DNA from: Papaver somniferum
Lineage: Eukaryota; Streptophyta; Magnoliopsida; Ranunculales; Papaveraceae
Direction of reading: 5' to 3'
DNA: 64,000 nt
NCBI RefSeq assembly: GCF_003573695.1
Contig: NC_039358.1
Coordinates: 154,928,920-154,992,919 of the forward strand
Positions 22,116 to 34,079 of this stretch are shown piece after piece. Under the pieces are notes generated by a model. That model saw nothing but the letters and a program-made list of their open reading frames with translations, searched no databases and was not told the origin of the DNA. The translations under genes were made by a program, and so were the position numbers. How positions within the stretch are numbered: position 1 is the first letter of the stretch; each line of letters opens with the position of its first letter.

Positions 22116-24445
22116 TGTTAGAGCACTGCTCGGTCAAACTCGCATGCGTTGCTATCTCAAGCATGTTTGTCAATGTTAGTGATCAAAACTATAAGTCTTG
22201 ATTTCTAGTCTCTTATAGCTAAGTCTCGGACTAGGATAGTAAGTGTAGTTGAGTTCAAGGACTTCATGGCGATTCATCATACAAGTAAAAGATCTACTCA
22301 AGGAACCGGTGGAACTTCTCGACAAAAAGGTATGTGGAGACATGAACTTATCTGTCACTCAAAAGTATATCTATTATATCTCCTACTCTTTGAGACAAAA
22401 TTCGTATGCTATATATATATAGACTAGGTCATACACATTTGGTATTTCGAGCCGAGTATACCTCGCCTATCTATATCTCGAAATATGTGTTGGTAAGCTT
22501 TTCGCTTCGACCAAGTTTATCCTTACCTAGTGACGAAATTCATGAATGGTTCAATCACTTTGAAAATTGCTTTGACGAGAAATAGTGTAACAACTATATA
22601 ACGTCCTCTAAGAATGTTTCAATGATTGGAATGAGAATTTAGATTACATAACCAATAGATTCCTTGAACCGAAGTTTTCGAATTTTGTTGATCAAGAGAA
22701 CCGGAAGTATGGAAAGTGCCAAGTCCGCGAACTCAGTCCGCGAACTGCCGAAGTTCTCAAACCCGAGAATTTCTGCTGGAGTTAACAAACTACTTGCGCG
22801 AGCCCAGTCCGCGAACCGGCGTAGTTCTCGAACCCGAGAATTTCTGCTAGAGTTTGTAAACTCTATCCGGTGTCTTAAGTCCGCGAGCCTAGTCTGCGAA
22901 CTTGAGAACGTTATATATCTAAAGATGATTTCGAGTGAATCAAATCATCTTTGCTTCAATTGTGTCTTGTGTAGTTACATAAGATTTCCTTATAATTGAA
23001 CAACTCACTTAACTAGTTCATTTGAGTCAATTGAACTAGTTATGGTGAAGAAGAACATGGTTGGTATGAAACGCTCATATGGTTAACCTCTTTGGGTAGA
23101 CTATTGTTGAACCAACAATGTACATGTTTGGGTGCGGTTAACAAACCTAGAAGTGTACATTCATTTGTGTATGACAAGCTAAGTTTTTGATCTAACGGTT
23201 GAGAAATATTAGCTTGAATCTAAATCAGGTTTTCATCTAACGACGGATATTGATTGCTTTGTAACTAAGGCAAAACCCTGATTTGAAAGGCTATATAAAG
23301 GAGACATCTAGTATTGTGCAAAACTAATCCCCACACCTTATGTGTGATAATAGTTTGCGTGCTAGAGTCGTTTCTCCTTTAACCTTTGGTTTTATTCTTC
23401 TAAAACCAGGTTAACGACTTAAAGACTTCATTGGGATTGTGAAGCTAGACCGATACTACTTTTATCGTAGTTGTGTGATCTGATCTTGCATCTTCTATCA
23501 TAATAGTACAATCATATTGATTGGATTGAGATCATGAGAGTTCTCCGATAGGCAAGATATAAAAAGTAATCACAAACACCTTCGTCTCATCGTTTGTGAT
23601 TCCACGACATCTTGTTTCGCTATCATACGATTAAGATTGTTGTGAGGTGATTGATTAATCTAGGATGTTCTTCGGGAATATAAGACCGGATTATCAAATG
23701 GTTCTTGTTCACCTTGATTATTATCAAAAGACGGAACAAAAACTTTTAGGGTTTTTCTGTGGGAGACAGATTGATCCTTTGATAGACTTGTCTGTGTGAG
23801 ACAGATTTGTTTATTGTTAAAGCCTGCGATTTTGGGTCGTAGCAACTCTTAGTTGTGGGTGAGATCAACTAAGGGAATCAAGTACGCAGTATCCTGCTGG
23901 GATCAGAGGCATAGGGAGTAAAACTGTACCTTGGATCAGCGGGAGACTGATTGGGGTTCAACTATAGTCCAGTCTGAAGTTAGCTTGGAGTAGGCTAGTG
24001 TCTGTAGCGGCTTAATACAGTGTGTATTCAATCTGGACTAGGTCCCGGGGTTTTTCTGCATTTGCGGTTTCCTCGTTAACAAAATTCTGGTGTCTGTGTT
24101 ATTTCTATTTCCGCATTATATTTGTTTATATAATTGAAATAATACAGGTTGTGCGTTTGAATCAATCAATTGGAAATCCAACCTTTGGTTGTTGATTGAT
24201 ATTGATTGATCCTTGGACATTGGTCTTTGGTACCGTCCAAGTTATTCATTGTGTTTGATTATAGACTCGCTGATTTCTATTAGCTGGAGTGAATCAAAAC
24301 AAGAGAGAGATATGAACTCCTTGAGATACTTTTACCTAGATTGAGTCTGACTGTCTAGTTGATTCTCTAGAAATTGTTTCGGAGTTAGTCCATACAGATT
24401 GCTAAGCGAAATATTGGGTGGTGTTGTTAGACCCCCGTTTTTTCA
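22116..24445 (+). repeat. L3 5' LTR (2330 bp)
   Basis: TGTTAGAGCACTGCTCGG ... CCCCGTTTTTTCA. It carries the AGTCCGCGAACT-type cassette (22720-22905) with palindromes such as TTCTCGAACCCGAGAA, and a TATATAAA box near 23291. A mutated primer site (TGGAATCAAAGC) follows at 24448. Confidence 0.93.
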
Positions 24446-24507
24446 ATTGGAATCAAAGCGGGCAAACACGTTTAAGACCTCAAAAGTATGTGTTTGTGGC
24501 GATCTGA

Positions 24508-25721
24508 GAATGGACAGTTTTATCTCTAATGACGCAACATCAGTTCAGAATTACTCTGATGGGTTTCAAAGTCCTGAAACCTCTAAGAAAACCTTAGTCT
24601 CCTTTCCTTTGTCTCAATCTGCATTTGATTGGGAAAAATCTCTTGATGAACAATTGGATGATCTTTCAGATGATAGTGATTCAGAAGAGGGGCAAAGTGT
24701 TGATGAGGAAGTTGCTCAATATATCAAGCTGTTTGATCAAGCTTTGAAAGAGAAGAAGTCAACATCTGGCTTGAGAAAATACATGGCTCCTCTTTGTCAA
24801 GAAAACAGAAAGTTGAGAAAACTCTTTAAAGGATATGATGGTGGGTATAGACTCCTAAAATCTATCGTTAAAGATCGTGATGAAGATTTACGCACAAAAA
24901 GGTCTGAATGTGATAATATTCTCCGAAATCTTGGTTTGTTGAAAGAAAAACTTGTAGATGCTGATACAAGATATGACTCTCAACAAAAATGTTTTAATGA
25001 CAAAGAACTCAGTCTCCTTGCCAAAGAAAACTCCTTGGAAACTGATCTTGCTCCTGCTCTTGATAATGTAAAATCACTGGAAGAGAATCTGAGAAGGTTC
25101 AATTCGAGTTCTACAAAATTATCTTCTATGATTGGAGCATGTAAAGAACATCGTGATACAGTGATCTGGGCTATAAAGGAATAGACACTCAAAGGACTAA
25201 TAAGATTAATTTTGTTAAAGCTAGGGAAAATTCCTCATGTGAAAACCGCTCGCAGCATGCAATAGATCTAAAGGCAAAAATTGTTCTCCCTCTAAATCGA
25301 CTCGCATAAAGACAGGCAAACCCTTGAAATGCTATCACTGCGGAAACAAAGGACATCCTGAGCAGAAATGTCATTTTCGGATTAGGAATGAAAAACTTCA
25401 CAACATTCTTACATGGGTGTCTACAGAAGTATTAAACCTATCCCTCATTTTGTTGGGCCAAATAACAAGATCTACAATCAAACAGGACACCGTAGTAAGT
25501 TTCTTCTTGATTGTGTTGCTGGATCAAAAAAGGCCAACAAAGGTAGGAGGAAGAACAACAACAGATCTACTGATTTCCTAAATAACTCTGAAAAGAGAAA
25601 AAGGCATAGGAAAAGAAAGGTAAATTCCTTGTCTCGCCCTGAAGAAGAATGTGGTTCCAAGACTCTTGATCCAGATTTATGCATATTAATAATCGGGTCA
25701 CAGAACTTAAGATCAACATAA
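24508..25721 (+). pseudogene. L3 gag-like gene with zinc knuckle
   Basis: ATG at 24508 opens MDSFISNDATSVQNYSDGFQ. A Ser/Asp/Glu-rich part (LDDLSDDSDSEEGQSVDEEV) and a long coiled coil (about residues 80-225, e.g. LRKLFKGYDGGYRLLKSIVK) follow, to TAG at 25182-25184. The same phase later shows LKCYHCGNKGHPEQKCHFRI (25321-25380), a canonical C-X2-C-X4-H-X4-C zinc knuckle. A frame change leads to a Lys/Arg-rich tail (KKANKGRRKNNNRS, KRKRHRKRKVN) to 25721. Copia/Sirevirus gag proteins have such coiled coils and one knuckle. No recognisable capsid fold is seen, so part of gag may be missing. 25722-26170 holds no gene. Confidence 0.65.
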
Positions 25722-26170
25722 ATAAACTCAAACGGGGCATCAAAAGGACTTGGATAGCAACTAGCTCAGGTATTTCGAATTCCTCTCTTGTTAAACCTTC
25801 TTCAACTATGATGTGAGGTTCTTCTCTAAATCCCCTTGAAGGAGAGAAAAATGAAGTCAATAATGATGGGAGAAATGCTCATCTTAATGCACTATGACTG
25901 CAAAATGTTGCATCCATCTTTTAAACAAGAAGGATTCTCTTTGTTCTCAAGTTGCTTATCTTGAAAATGTTGGCAGGAGTGCGTTGAGGTTGTTTTTTTT
26001 TAAGAGTTATTTTTTTCCTTCTTCTCTCCGTCCATCCCTCTCACTGACGATTGACCGCTTGTACACGTACTGGACCCACACGAACGCTATGGTTCCTAGG
26101 GTTTCTGAATGCTTTATAAATATTGTGATTCATAAGGTTAAAAGATTCAGTTGAATTCTTTTTGTACACA

Positions 26171-26413
26171 ATGGATGAAAGCAACAGTGAATTGATTGAT
26201 GTCTCCATAACATGCTTTCATGTTGTTGATCATGAAAAAAAACTACCAGTTCAATTGTCTTCACAACTGGTAGGAAATATTCTTCATGATTTTGAAGTTG
26301 TTCGTGAGCATCTCGGGATTGCATTAAGGAATCTTGGTTTTCTAAAAAACAAACTAAAGAAGGAAACTGATGAACTCGTCCATGTTCAATCTCTCGTTGT
26401 TGATAGGGTCTAA
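26171..26413 (+). CDS. L3 extra downstream frame (80 residues)
   Basis: ATG at 26171 (MDESNSELIDVSITCFHVVD) to TAA 26411-26413. The C-terminal half is helix-forming (VREHLGIALRNLGFLKNKLK). A TATA box TTTATAAAT lies at 26112-26120, about 55 bp before the ATG, inside a stretch resembling the leader of the L1 and L2 extra frames (GGGTTTCT). It occupies the same place as the L1 frame at 14397 but is shorter and strongly diverged, so it is either an eroded homologue or a different protein. Function unknown. Confidence 0.4.
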   Translation: MDESNSELIDVSITCFHVVDHEKKLPVQLSSQLVGNILHDFEVVREHLGIALRNLGFLKNKLKKETDELVHVQSLVVDRV

Positions 26414-28117
26414 GGTGTTTTAAATCAAGCTTCCAGTGTTACTATTGTTTCCTAGTATATCTTATTTTTGGCTTAGTTGGAAGAATAACTAGTGCTTTGA
26501 ATAGCAATGATTGTGACTACACATAGCTATTATTTTCATCTTCTTTTTTTTTTTAGGTTTTTTGGTTTAAAATTCTAAAACTATTTGGAGGATGATGTTT
26601 TGTATTATTTTTAATTTTGTTATATTGCAACTTGTTATGGGATATTTGTGTTTACGTCCGTGAACTTTGTTGTCCCATATTTTGTCAAAGGTAAAGTCGT
26701 TCATGATCGGTATTCACGTATTGGTTTAAGAATGAATAGACTTTTGACATATACAAAAGTTAAGCCTATATTGTCAATCCTTGACGAAAGATAGGTTAAA
26801 ATCTTTTGTATTCAATGATTATTGATATTGTATATGCTTGTGCAAAAGAATGAATCCTTGTATATTCCACAGTATTGATCTTCACTGATCTATATTTTAT
26901 ATAATATTGTGAGGCTCCGTAATGTGTCTTATGTTGAGCACGCTACGACTAAGTTGATTAATTTTTGATTAGCTTGGTTGGTTGTTCCGTAAGATACTTT
27001 ATGTTGAGCATTTGTGAACTGAATTAATCATCTTGTTTGATTATTTAGTTATTGCTCCGTAAGTTCCTTATGTCGAGTAAAACAAATTACAATTAAATTG
27101 ATTACTTTTGTGATTAGTTTGATTGTGTATTCCAATTAGATTAATTATGGGATCTCTTGTAATTAGTCTATTTGAGTTTTCATATATTCCATGAGTTTTT
27201 CTTGTGTTGAGTATATGAACGGCTATCTTAATCATTTTCTAATGGTATGTTAGTCATATGTTCCGTAAGTTTTCTTATGTTGAGCATAAAACAATTAAGT
27301 TGATCACCTTGTGTGTTTAATTTGATTACGTATTCCGATTAAATTAATCATGGGTTTACTTGTGATTAATTTGATTGAGTTTTGGATATAAAAATCATTC
27401 TTATGGTTTTGGTGTCCAATAAAAATCCTTATTTTCTTCGGAATTTAAGGTCGCCCTTGTTGTTCCCTTGGGAATGACATCAAATGGGGGAGAGTTCTTT
27501 TGAACTTGTGCTTAATGGTCATATCTTGAGGGGTGTGCGGCTGTGGAATTTTAGAAGGGTTATCTTGTATCTTTAAACTCCTTGATGAATGTTGTTAGCT
27601 TCGGCTATGTGATTGCATCTAAATAAGATGATGTGTGTTTCTTTCTCTCGGTCATGAAATGTCTCTTACGGAAATTTCATTATGATCCCGTTCTTGTACC
27701 TTTGCCAATCTTATTGACAAAAAGGGGGAGAATTAATATGTAGTTCACACTACAAATACATATGGTTTTCGGATCATTGTGTAAGGGGGAGTGGTTTCAT
27801 GTGAGATAGAGTATTGATTAAGGGGGAGTGATACATATCACCATAGTATTATTGTTGTTGACACTGGGTAATAATACTATGACACTGTATAACAATGATC
27901 GAGACCGATGCTTTCTCATTGTTATAGCTACGGATCTTCAACAACGGTGATGCTAAACTTACAACCTTTGGGATCATTGGAGTACTTGGGAGTGACGAAG
28001 ATTTCGAGAAATGATGAAGATTAGACATGTGGAATAGGAGCTAATAAAGTTTCATTATCTTTTTTGTATTCCATATGTATTGATATTTTTGTCACTAAAA
28101 TTGACAAAGGGGGAGAT
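26414..28117 (+). other. L3 3' non-coding region: degenerate tandem repeats and four polypurine tracts
   Basis: No gene. 26905-27300 carries about five diverged copies of a 70-100-bp unit with TTCCGTAAG...CTTATGTTGAGCA; L1 has only one copy. Polypurine tracts AAGGGGGAG occur at about 27722, 27784, 27820 and 28107, the last abutting the LTR. Multiple tracts before the 3' LTR are a Sirevirus trait. Confidence 0.65.
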
Positions 28118-30532
28118 TGTTAGAGCACTGCTCGGTCAAACTCGCATGCGTTGTTATCTTAACATTGTTTGTCAATGTTAGTGATCAAAACTATGAGTCT
28201 TGATTCCTAGTCTCTTATAGCTAAGTCTCGGAATAGGATAATAAGTGTAGTTGAGCTCAAGGACTTCATGGTGATTCATCATACAAGTAGAAGATCTACT
28301 CAAGGAACCGGTGGAACTTATCGACAAAAAGGTATGTGGAGACTTGAACTTATCTGTCACTCAAAAGTCTATCTATTCTATCTCCTACTCTTTGAGACAA
28401 AAGTCGCATGCTATATATATAGACTAGATCATACACATTTGGTATTTCGAGCCGAGTATACCTCGCCTATCTATATCTCGAACTATGTGTTGCTAAGCTT
28501 TTCTCTTCGACCAAGTTTATCTTTACCTAGTGACGAAAATCATGAATGGTTCAATCACTTTGAAAATTGCTTTGACGTGAAATAGTGTAACAACTATATA
28601 ATGTCCTCTAAGAATGTTTCAATGATTGGAATGAGAGTTTAGATTACATAACCAATGGATTCCTTGAATCGAAGTTTTCGAACTTTGTTGATCAAGAGAA
28701 CCGGAAGTATGGCAAGTATCAAGTCCGCGAACTCAATCCACGAACTTCCGAAGTTCTCAAACCCGAGAATTTATGCTGGAGTTGACAAACTACTTGCGTG
28801 AGCCAAGTCCGCAAACCCAGTCTGCGAACTGGCGCAGTTCTCGAACCCGAGAATTTCTGCTGGAGTTTGTAAACTCTATCTGGTGTCTTAAGTCCGCGAA
28901 CCTAGTCTGCGAACTTGATAAGGTTATATATCTAAAGATGATTTCTGAACTTAATCTTAAAAGACTAAGGAATGCATTTGAAAACCGTGGCTATTAAAGT
29001 TGATGAACCGATTCGAGTGAATCAAATCATCTTTGATTCAATTGTGTCTTGTGTAGTTACATAAGATTTCCTTGCAATTGAACAACTCTCTTAACTAGTT
29101 CATTTGAGTCAATTGAACTAGTTATGGTGAAGAAGAACATGGTTGGTATGCAATGTTCATATGGTTAATCTCTTTGGGTAGACTATTGTTGAACCAACAA
29201 TGTACACGTTTGGGTGCGGTTAACAAACCTAGAAGCGTACTTTCATTTTTATATGACAAGCTAAGTTTTCGATCTAACAGTTGAGAAATATTAGCTTGAA
29301 TCTAAATCAGGTTTTCATCTAACGACGGATATTGATTGCTTTGTAACTAAGGCAAAACCCTGATTTGAAAGGCTATATAAATGAGACATCTAGTATTGTG
29401 CAAAACTAATCCCCACACCTTACGTGTGATACTAGTTTGCGTGCTAGAGTCGTTTCTCCTTTAACCTTTGGTTTTCTTCTTCTAAAACCAGGTTAATGAC
29501 TTAAAGACTTCATTGGGATTGTGAATTCAGACCGATATTACTTTTATCGTAGTTGTGTGATCTGATCTTGCATCTTCTATCGTAACAGTACAATCATATT
29601 GATTGGCTTGAGATCGTGAGAGTTCTCCGATAGGCAAGATATAAAAAGTAATCACAAACACCTTCGTCTCATCGTTTGTGATTCCACGACATCTTGTTTC
29701 ACTATCATACGATTAAGATTGTTGTGAGGTGAGGTGATTGATTAATCTAGGATGTTCTTAGGGAATATAAGACCGGATTATCAATTGGTTCATGTTCACC
29801 TTGATTATTATCAAAAGACGGAACAAAAACTTTTAGGGTTTTTCTGTGGGAGACAGATTGATCCTTTGATAGACTTGTCTGTGTGAGACAAATATGTTTA
29901 TTTTTAAAGCCTGCGATTTTGGATCGTAGCAACTCTTAGTTGTGGGTGAGTTCAGCTAAGGGAATCAAGTTCGCAGTATCCTGCTGGGATCAGACGCGAA
30001 GGGAGTACAACTGTACCTTGGATCAGTGAGAGACTGATTTGGGTTCAACTATAGTCCAGTCTGAAGTTAGCTTGGAGTAGGCTAGTGTCTGTAGCGGCTT
30101 AATACAGTGTGTATTCAATCTGGACTAGGTCCCGGGTTCTTTTTGCATTTGCGGTTTTCTCGTTAACAAAATTCTGGTGTCTGTGTTATTTCTATTTCCG
30201 CATTATATTTGTTTATATAATTGAAATAATACATGTTGTGTGTTTGAATCAATCACTCCGAAACCCGACCTTTGGTTGTTGATTGATATTGATTGATCCT
30301 TGGACATTGGTCTTTGGTACCGTCCAAGTTATTCATTGTGTTTGATTATAGACTCGCTGATTTCTATTAGCTTGAGTGAATCAAAACAAGAGATAGATAT
30401 TAACTCCTTGAGATACTTTTACCTAGATTGAGTCTGACTGTCTAGTTGATTCTCTAGAAAGTGTTGCGGAGTTAGTCCATACATATTGCTAAGCGAAATA
30501 TTGGGTGGTGTTGTTAGACCCCCGCTTTTTCA
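28118..30532 (+). repeat. L3 3' LTR (2415 bp)
   Basis: Same ends as the 5' LTR. It keeps a segment (about 28953-29010) missing from the 5' copy, and the AGTCCGCGAACT cassette at 28715-28925. It is followed by CTTCT, the target duplication. Confidence 0.93.
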
Positions 30533-30605
30533 CTTCTCCCTATTCCCTGGTCTATGGAGAAGATGCGATACTACCAGCGGAGATTGTTATTCCTTCAGCA
30601 CGAGA
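30533..30605 (+). pseudogene. T1 integrase, orphan island between L3 and T2
   Basis: Only 73 bp: the second CTTCT duplication, then codons PYSLVYGEDAILPAEIVIPS, then CGAGA, the left target duplication of T2. The phase continues the frame ending at 22115 and runs on at 40951. PYSLVYG...LPxEI is the usual block after the catalytic Glu in gypsy integrases. This fragment proves that both insertions hit the same gene. Confidence 0.9.
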
Positions 30606-31076
30606 TGTAGGATCAAAATCTCGCAACAATAATGCCTCAGCGAAATTATCAACAACACAACAGAACAGCGTCGCAGAATAATTTTAGAAGTGACATAATA
30701 AACGACGTCAGCTAAAATCATGAGAAGAATGTAATGATTCTGCAAAAATTAGAGAGTTTGCGAGATTAACATTTGTAAGGTTGCGAGAATGTCGCAAGTC
30801 ATATCCGAAAATAAAGGACAGATTAGCTGTCATCCACTATGTATTTCCCTATAAATATTCGTTCAATTGTAAAGGAGAGGAGGGAGATCTTTTTTGAGTA
30901 AAAAATAAGTAAATAGGAGAGAAAAAATCTAGAGCAGTGGTTATTCTTGATTCCTTTATCTTTTCTTGTAAGATTGTTCAAAGATTCATCAATAAAATTA
31001 AGATTGTTAATCTAAAATGAGTTGAGTGTTAATGAAATCATATGAGGGGTGTAGTGTAGGATTTCCTGCAACTACA
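30606..31076 (+). repeat. T2 5' LTR (471 bp)
   Basis: TGTAGGATCAAAATCTCGC ... TTCCTGCAACTACA, with a TATA-like CCTATAAATA near 30850. The primer-site-like TGGCGCTAGAAACAGGG follows at 31080. Confidence 0.92.
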
Positions 31077-31185
31077 TAATGGCGCTAGAAACAGGGACGC
31101 TGAAGATCGAAAGTTGAAGATTGTTGTTGAGATTGTTCAAATCAAGAAAGTGATTAAATAAATCAGTGAACCAGTTAAAAGAAAA

Positions 31186-32214
31186 ATGATTAGAGTCAAT
31201 GAAGATGACAAAAGATTGGAGTGTAATATGATAACAAAAACAATGGTTAATGAATTCCATGAAAACATCAAAGGAAGAATACATAAACGAAATTTTGAAG
31301 GAAGGAAGGTTATGGCAGTAGAAAAGACATCACCCTTGAAATATTGGGAAAAGAAAAAAATCACATTCATGGCGGCAGAAATACCAAAAGAAAATTTGAA
31401 CCACACATCTCCATTGGTTATTACAGTGCCTATTACGCGAAAAGAGAAGGGGACAACAACAAAATCCACGGAAGAATGGCTATTGAACAAAACTTTAATC
31501 GATACAGGAAGTTCAGTAGATATAATATTTTATCATGCGTTCAGGGGAATGAGATTTAAAGATGAAGAAATGTCCAGTTCAACATATCTTGTTCATGGCT
31601 TTGGAAAATCCACAACAAAACCTAAAGGAGAAATAGTGGTACGAATTCCACTAGGAGAGATCGAAACACACGTGACACTATGCGTGGTGGATATGGAATC
31701 ACCATATAATATGTTTCTAGGAAGACCATGGATACATGCAATAAAAGTTTTAGTATCAACGTTGCATCAATGTATTAAATTCCCCACACCAAATGGAATA
31801 GGTAAAATCAGAGGAGTTGTTGACAATGCGAAATTATGTCATCAAATTGAAGTAAAGCATTACGAAGGACGAGCAAAAAAGAAACAATTTCGCAGAAAGT
31901 TGGCAAAGGAGGCAAAGAAAGAAGAAGAATTTAAAGTATATATGATAAGGGCAAAAGAAGGCAAAGCAATACCCAGCGAAATTTCGGAAGAAGGAGAAGG
32001 ACCTGTGAAAACAATAAAAGAACCAACATCAATGGGAGAACCCAAGCCCAGTTACACTGCCGCAGAACCAACAAAAGAAATAAACGTTGGGACTATAGAA
32101 GAACCTCTAATATTGAGAATTGGAACCAAGATGGATGTAGAAGAAGAACTGTCAATCTTTTGCGAGAATATAAAGACGTTTTCGCAGGGAGCATGGATGA
32201 GATACCGGGAATAG
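31186..32214 (+). CDS. T2 protease region (with remnant of gag C-terminus)
   Basis: A 342-codon frame. The aspartic-protease motif is TLIDTGSSVDIIFYHAF (31495-31545, the classical D-T-G-S), and the domain ends at NMFLGRPWIHAIKVLVSTLH. The first 90 residues are the tail that normally follows gag; the last 130 are a Lys/Glu/Pro linker into the reverse transcriptase, whose start (REYKDVFAGSMDEIPG) overlaps in another phase from 32160. This overlap marks a frameshift in the former polyprotein. Confidence 0.82.
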   Translation: MIRVNEDDKRLECNMITKTMVNEFHENIKGRIHKRNFEGRKVMAVEKTSPLKYWEKKKITFMAAEIPKENLNHTSPLVITVPITRKEKGTTTKSTEEWLLNKTLIDTGSSVDIIFYHAFRGMRFKDEEMSSSTYLVHGFGKSTTKPKGEIVVRIPLGEIETHVTLCVVDMESPYNMFLGRPWIHAIKVLVSTLHQCIKFPTPNGIGKIRGVVDNAKLCHQIEVKHYEGRAKKKQFRRKLAKEAKKEEEFKVYMIRAKEGKAIPSEISEEGEGPVKTIKEPTSMGEPKPSYTAAEPTKEINVGTIEEPLILRIGTKMDVEEELSIFCENIKTFSQGAWMRYRE

Positions 32215-33379
32215 ATCCATCAATTGCATGCCACAAATTGGAGATTTACAAGAATGTGAGACCATTTAAACAAAGAATAAGAAAAATCGCAACAGCTTAC
32301 CATTCCCAAATAGAAGAAGAACTACAGAAAATGCTTGATGCGGGAATCATAAGAGAAGCTAAATACCCAGAATGGATAGCGAATATGGTCATTTTCCCAA
32401 AGAAAAACAAAGGAATAAGGATTTGCATAGATTTCACTGATTTAAACAAAGCTTGCCTAAAGATAGTTTTTCGTTACCAGATATTCCTCAAATGGTGGAA
32501 TCCGCAGCGGAAAATGATAGGGTATCGTCTTTAGATGGGTACAAAGGGTATAATCAAATCCCTCTCGCTGAAGAAGATCAAGAACATACTGCTTTCTTCT
32601 CCCCTAGAGGTTTATATTGTTACACGAAAATGCCATTTGGTTTGCGAAATGCGGGAGCGACATACTAAAGAATGGTAGAGAAGGTGTTCGCAAAATGGAT
32701 ACACAAAAGATTAGAAATATACGTGGACGACATGTTAGTAAAGAGTAAAGAATCCAAAGACCATGTACAGGACCTGAGGGACATTTTTGAACAAATGCGG
32801 CGGTACAATATTAAACTGAATCCTGAGAAGTATACTATTGGAGTTGCATCGGGAAAATTTTTAGGCTACATTTTATCAAAAGAAGGAATACATGTTGATC
32901 CAGAAAAATTGAAAGCAATTCGTGACATGCCAACACCAGCAACGATAAAAGATGTACATAAGTTGAATGGACTTCTAGCTTCGCTGGGGAGATTCATTTC
33001 GCGATCATCACACAAATGCAAATATTTTTTCGATATACTCAAGAAGGGTGCGAAATTCAAACGGACTGGTGAATGCAAAAAAGATTTTCAAGGGATCAAA
33101 GAACATCTTATGAATACAACTATTTTACAAAAAGAAGAATCAGGAGAAGAATTATTGATCTATCTTGCGACGACGTCGCATGCATTAAGTGATGTGTTAT
33201 TGCGAGTAGACGCAGGAGTGGAGAAACCCATTTATTACATTAGTAAAACTTTTAATACTGCCGAGAAGAATTACTCAAAGATTGAGAAGTTGATCTTAGC
33301 ATTAGCTTATGCATCATTTAAGCTCCGCATATATTTTCAAGCGCACAAGATAAAGGAAAAGTACCAATTGAATCAGTGA
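32160..33379 (+). pseudogene. T2 reverse transcriptase and RNase H, three phases
   Basis: Three open pieces: 32160-32534 (NMVIFPKKNKGIRICIDFTD), a change of phase near 32455, 32453-32668 (SSLDGYKGYNQIPLAEEDQE, MPFGLRNAGATY), a TAA at 32666-32668, then 32672-33379 with catalytic YVDD at 32720-32731 (IYVDDMLVKSK). The RNase H start (LLIYLATTSHALSDVLLRVD) is near 33150. Motifs are typical of Ty3/gypsy. One stop and one or two frameshifts make it non-functional. Confidence 0.85.
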
Positions 33380-33965
33380 TGAAGAATTCTAAAAGATCAG
33401 GAAGAGTGGAGAGATGGAATGCACAAGTAGGCCACTTTGGTATTAAATATGAAATTTTGTATTCACCAAAATCACAAGTTGTTACAGATTTCTTGGCAGA
33501 ATTTCCTTTAGAAGAAGACGAAGCGGTAGAAGAAATGATGGATATAGAAGAAGAACACGGAGATCCAAAAGATTTATTAACAGAACCAAATAGATGGGAG
33601 ATATTGGTAGATGGATCATCAAATGGAGAAGGCAATGGAGTTGGAATTGTTTTAATTTCGCCAGAAGGAATAAAGATGGCTTTTTCATTCAGATTGGAAT
33701 TCGCATCCACTAATAACGAAACGGAATATGAAGCTGTGATACATGCCTTAAAATTCGCAATAGAAATGAAACTAGAAAATGCCAGGATCACTAGTGATTC
33801 GCAGCTAGTTATTCGCCAAATAAAGGGAGAGTAACTACAAATGAACCATCCTTGAAGAAATACAAGAAGCTCGTTGAAGAATTGTCAGCGAAAATCCCAA
33901 AAATAAAATGGAGGCACATTTCAAGGAAGGATAACAGACTCGCAGACGCTTTTGCTTTCATCTCA
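33376..33965 (+). pseudogene. T2 second RNase H
   Basis: The frame 33376-33834 shows WEILVDGSSNGEGNGVGIVL (first Asp), ETEYEAVIHALKFA (Glu) and ARITSDSQLVIRQIKGE (second Asp), then stops. The domain end, WRHISRKDNRLADAFAFISS, is read in the next phase at about 33912-33971. It is the Tat-type duplicated RNase H, as in T1. Confidence 0.8.
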
Positions 33966-34079
33966 AGCATGATGACAGATCCAACTGCGAGATGCATAAA
34001 AATACAAACACTTCTGTCACCATCAATCAATAAAGAAGAAGAAGAAGTGGACGTGATGATAATAGACGGTGAAGAAGAA

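Larger units (their letters stand above)
22116..30532 (+). mobile_element. L3: complete-length L-family element inside the T1 integrase
   Basis: LTRs at 22116-24445 and 28118-30532 are flanked by an exact CTTCT duplication (22111-22115, 30533-30537). The T1 frame resumes in phase after removal. The internal region is 3.7 kb with a gag-like frame, a zinc knuckle and a small downstream frame, but no protease, integrase or reverse transcriptase, so it is a large non-autonomous derivative. The 5' LTR is 85 bp shorter, mainly by one deletion near 22930. This is the best reference copy of the family in the window. Confidence 0.92.
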
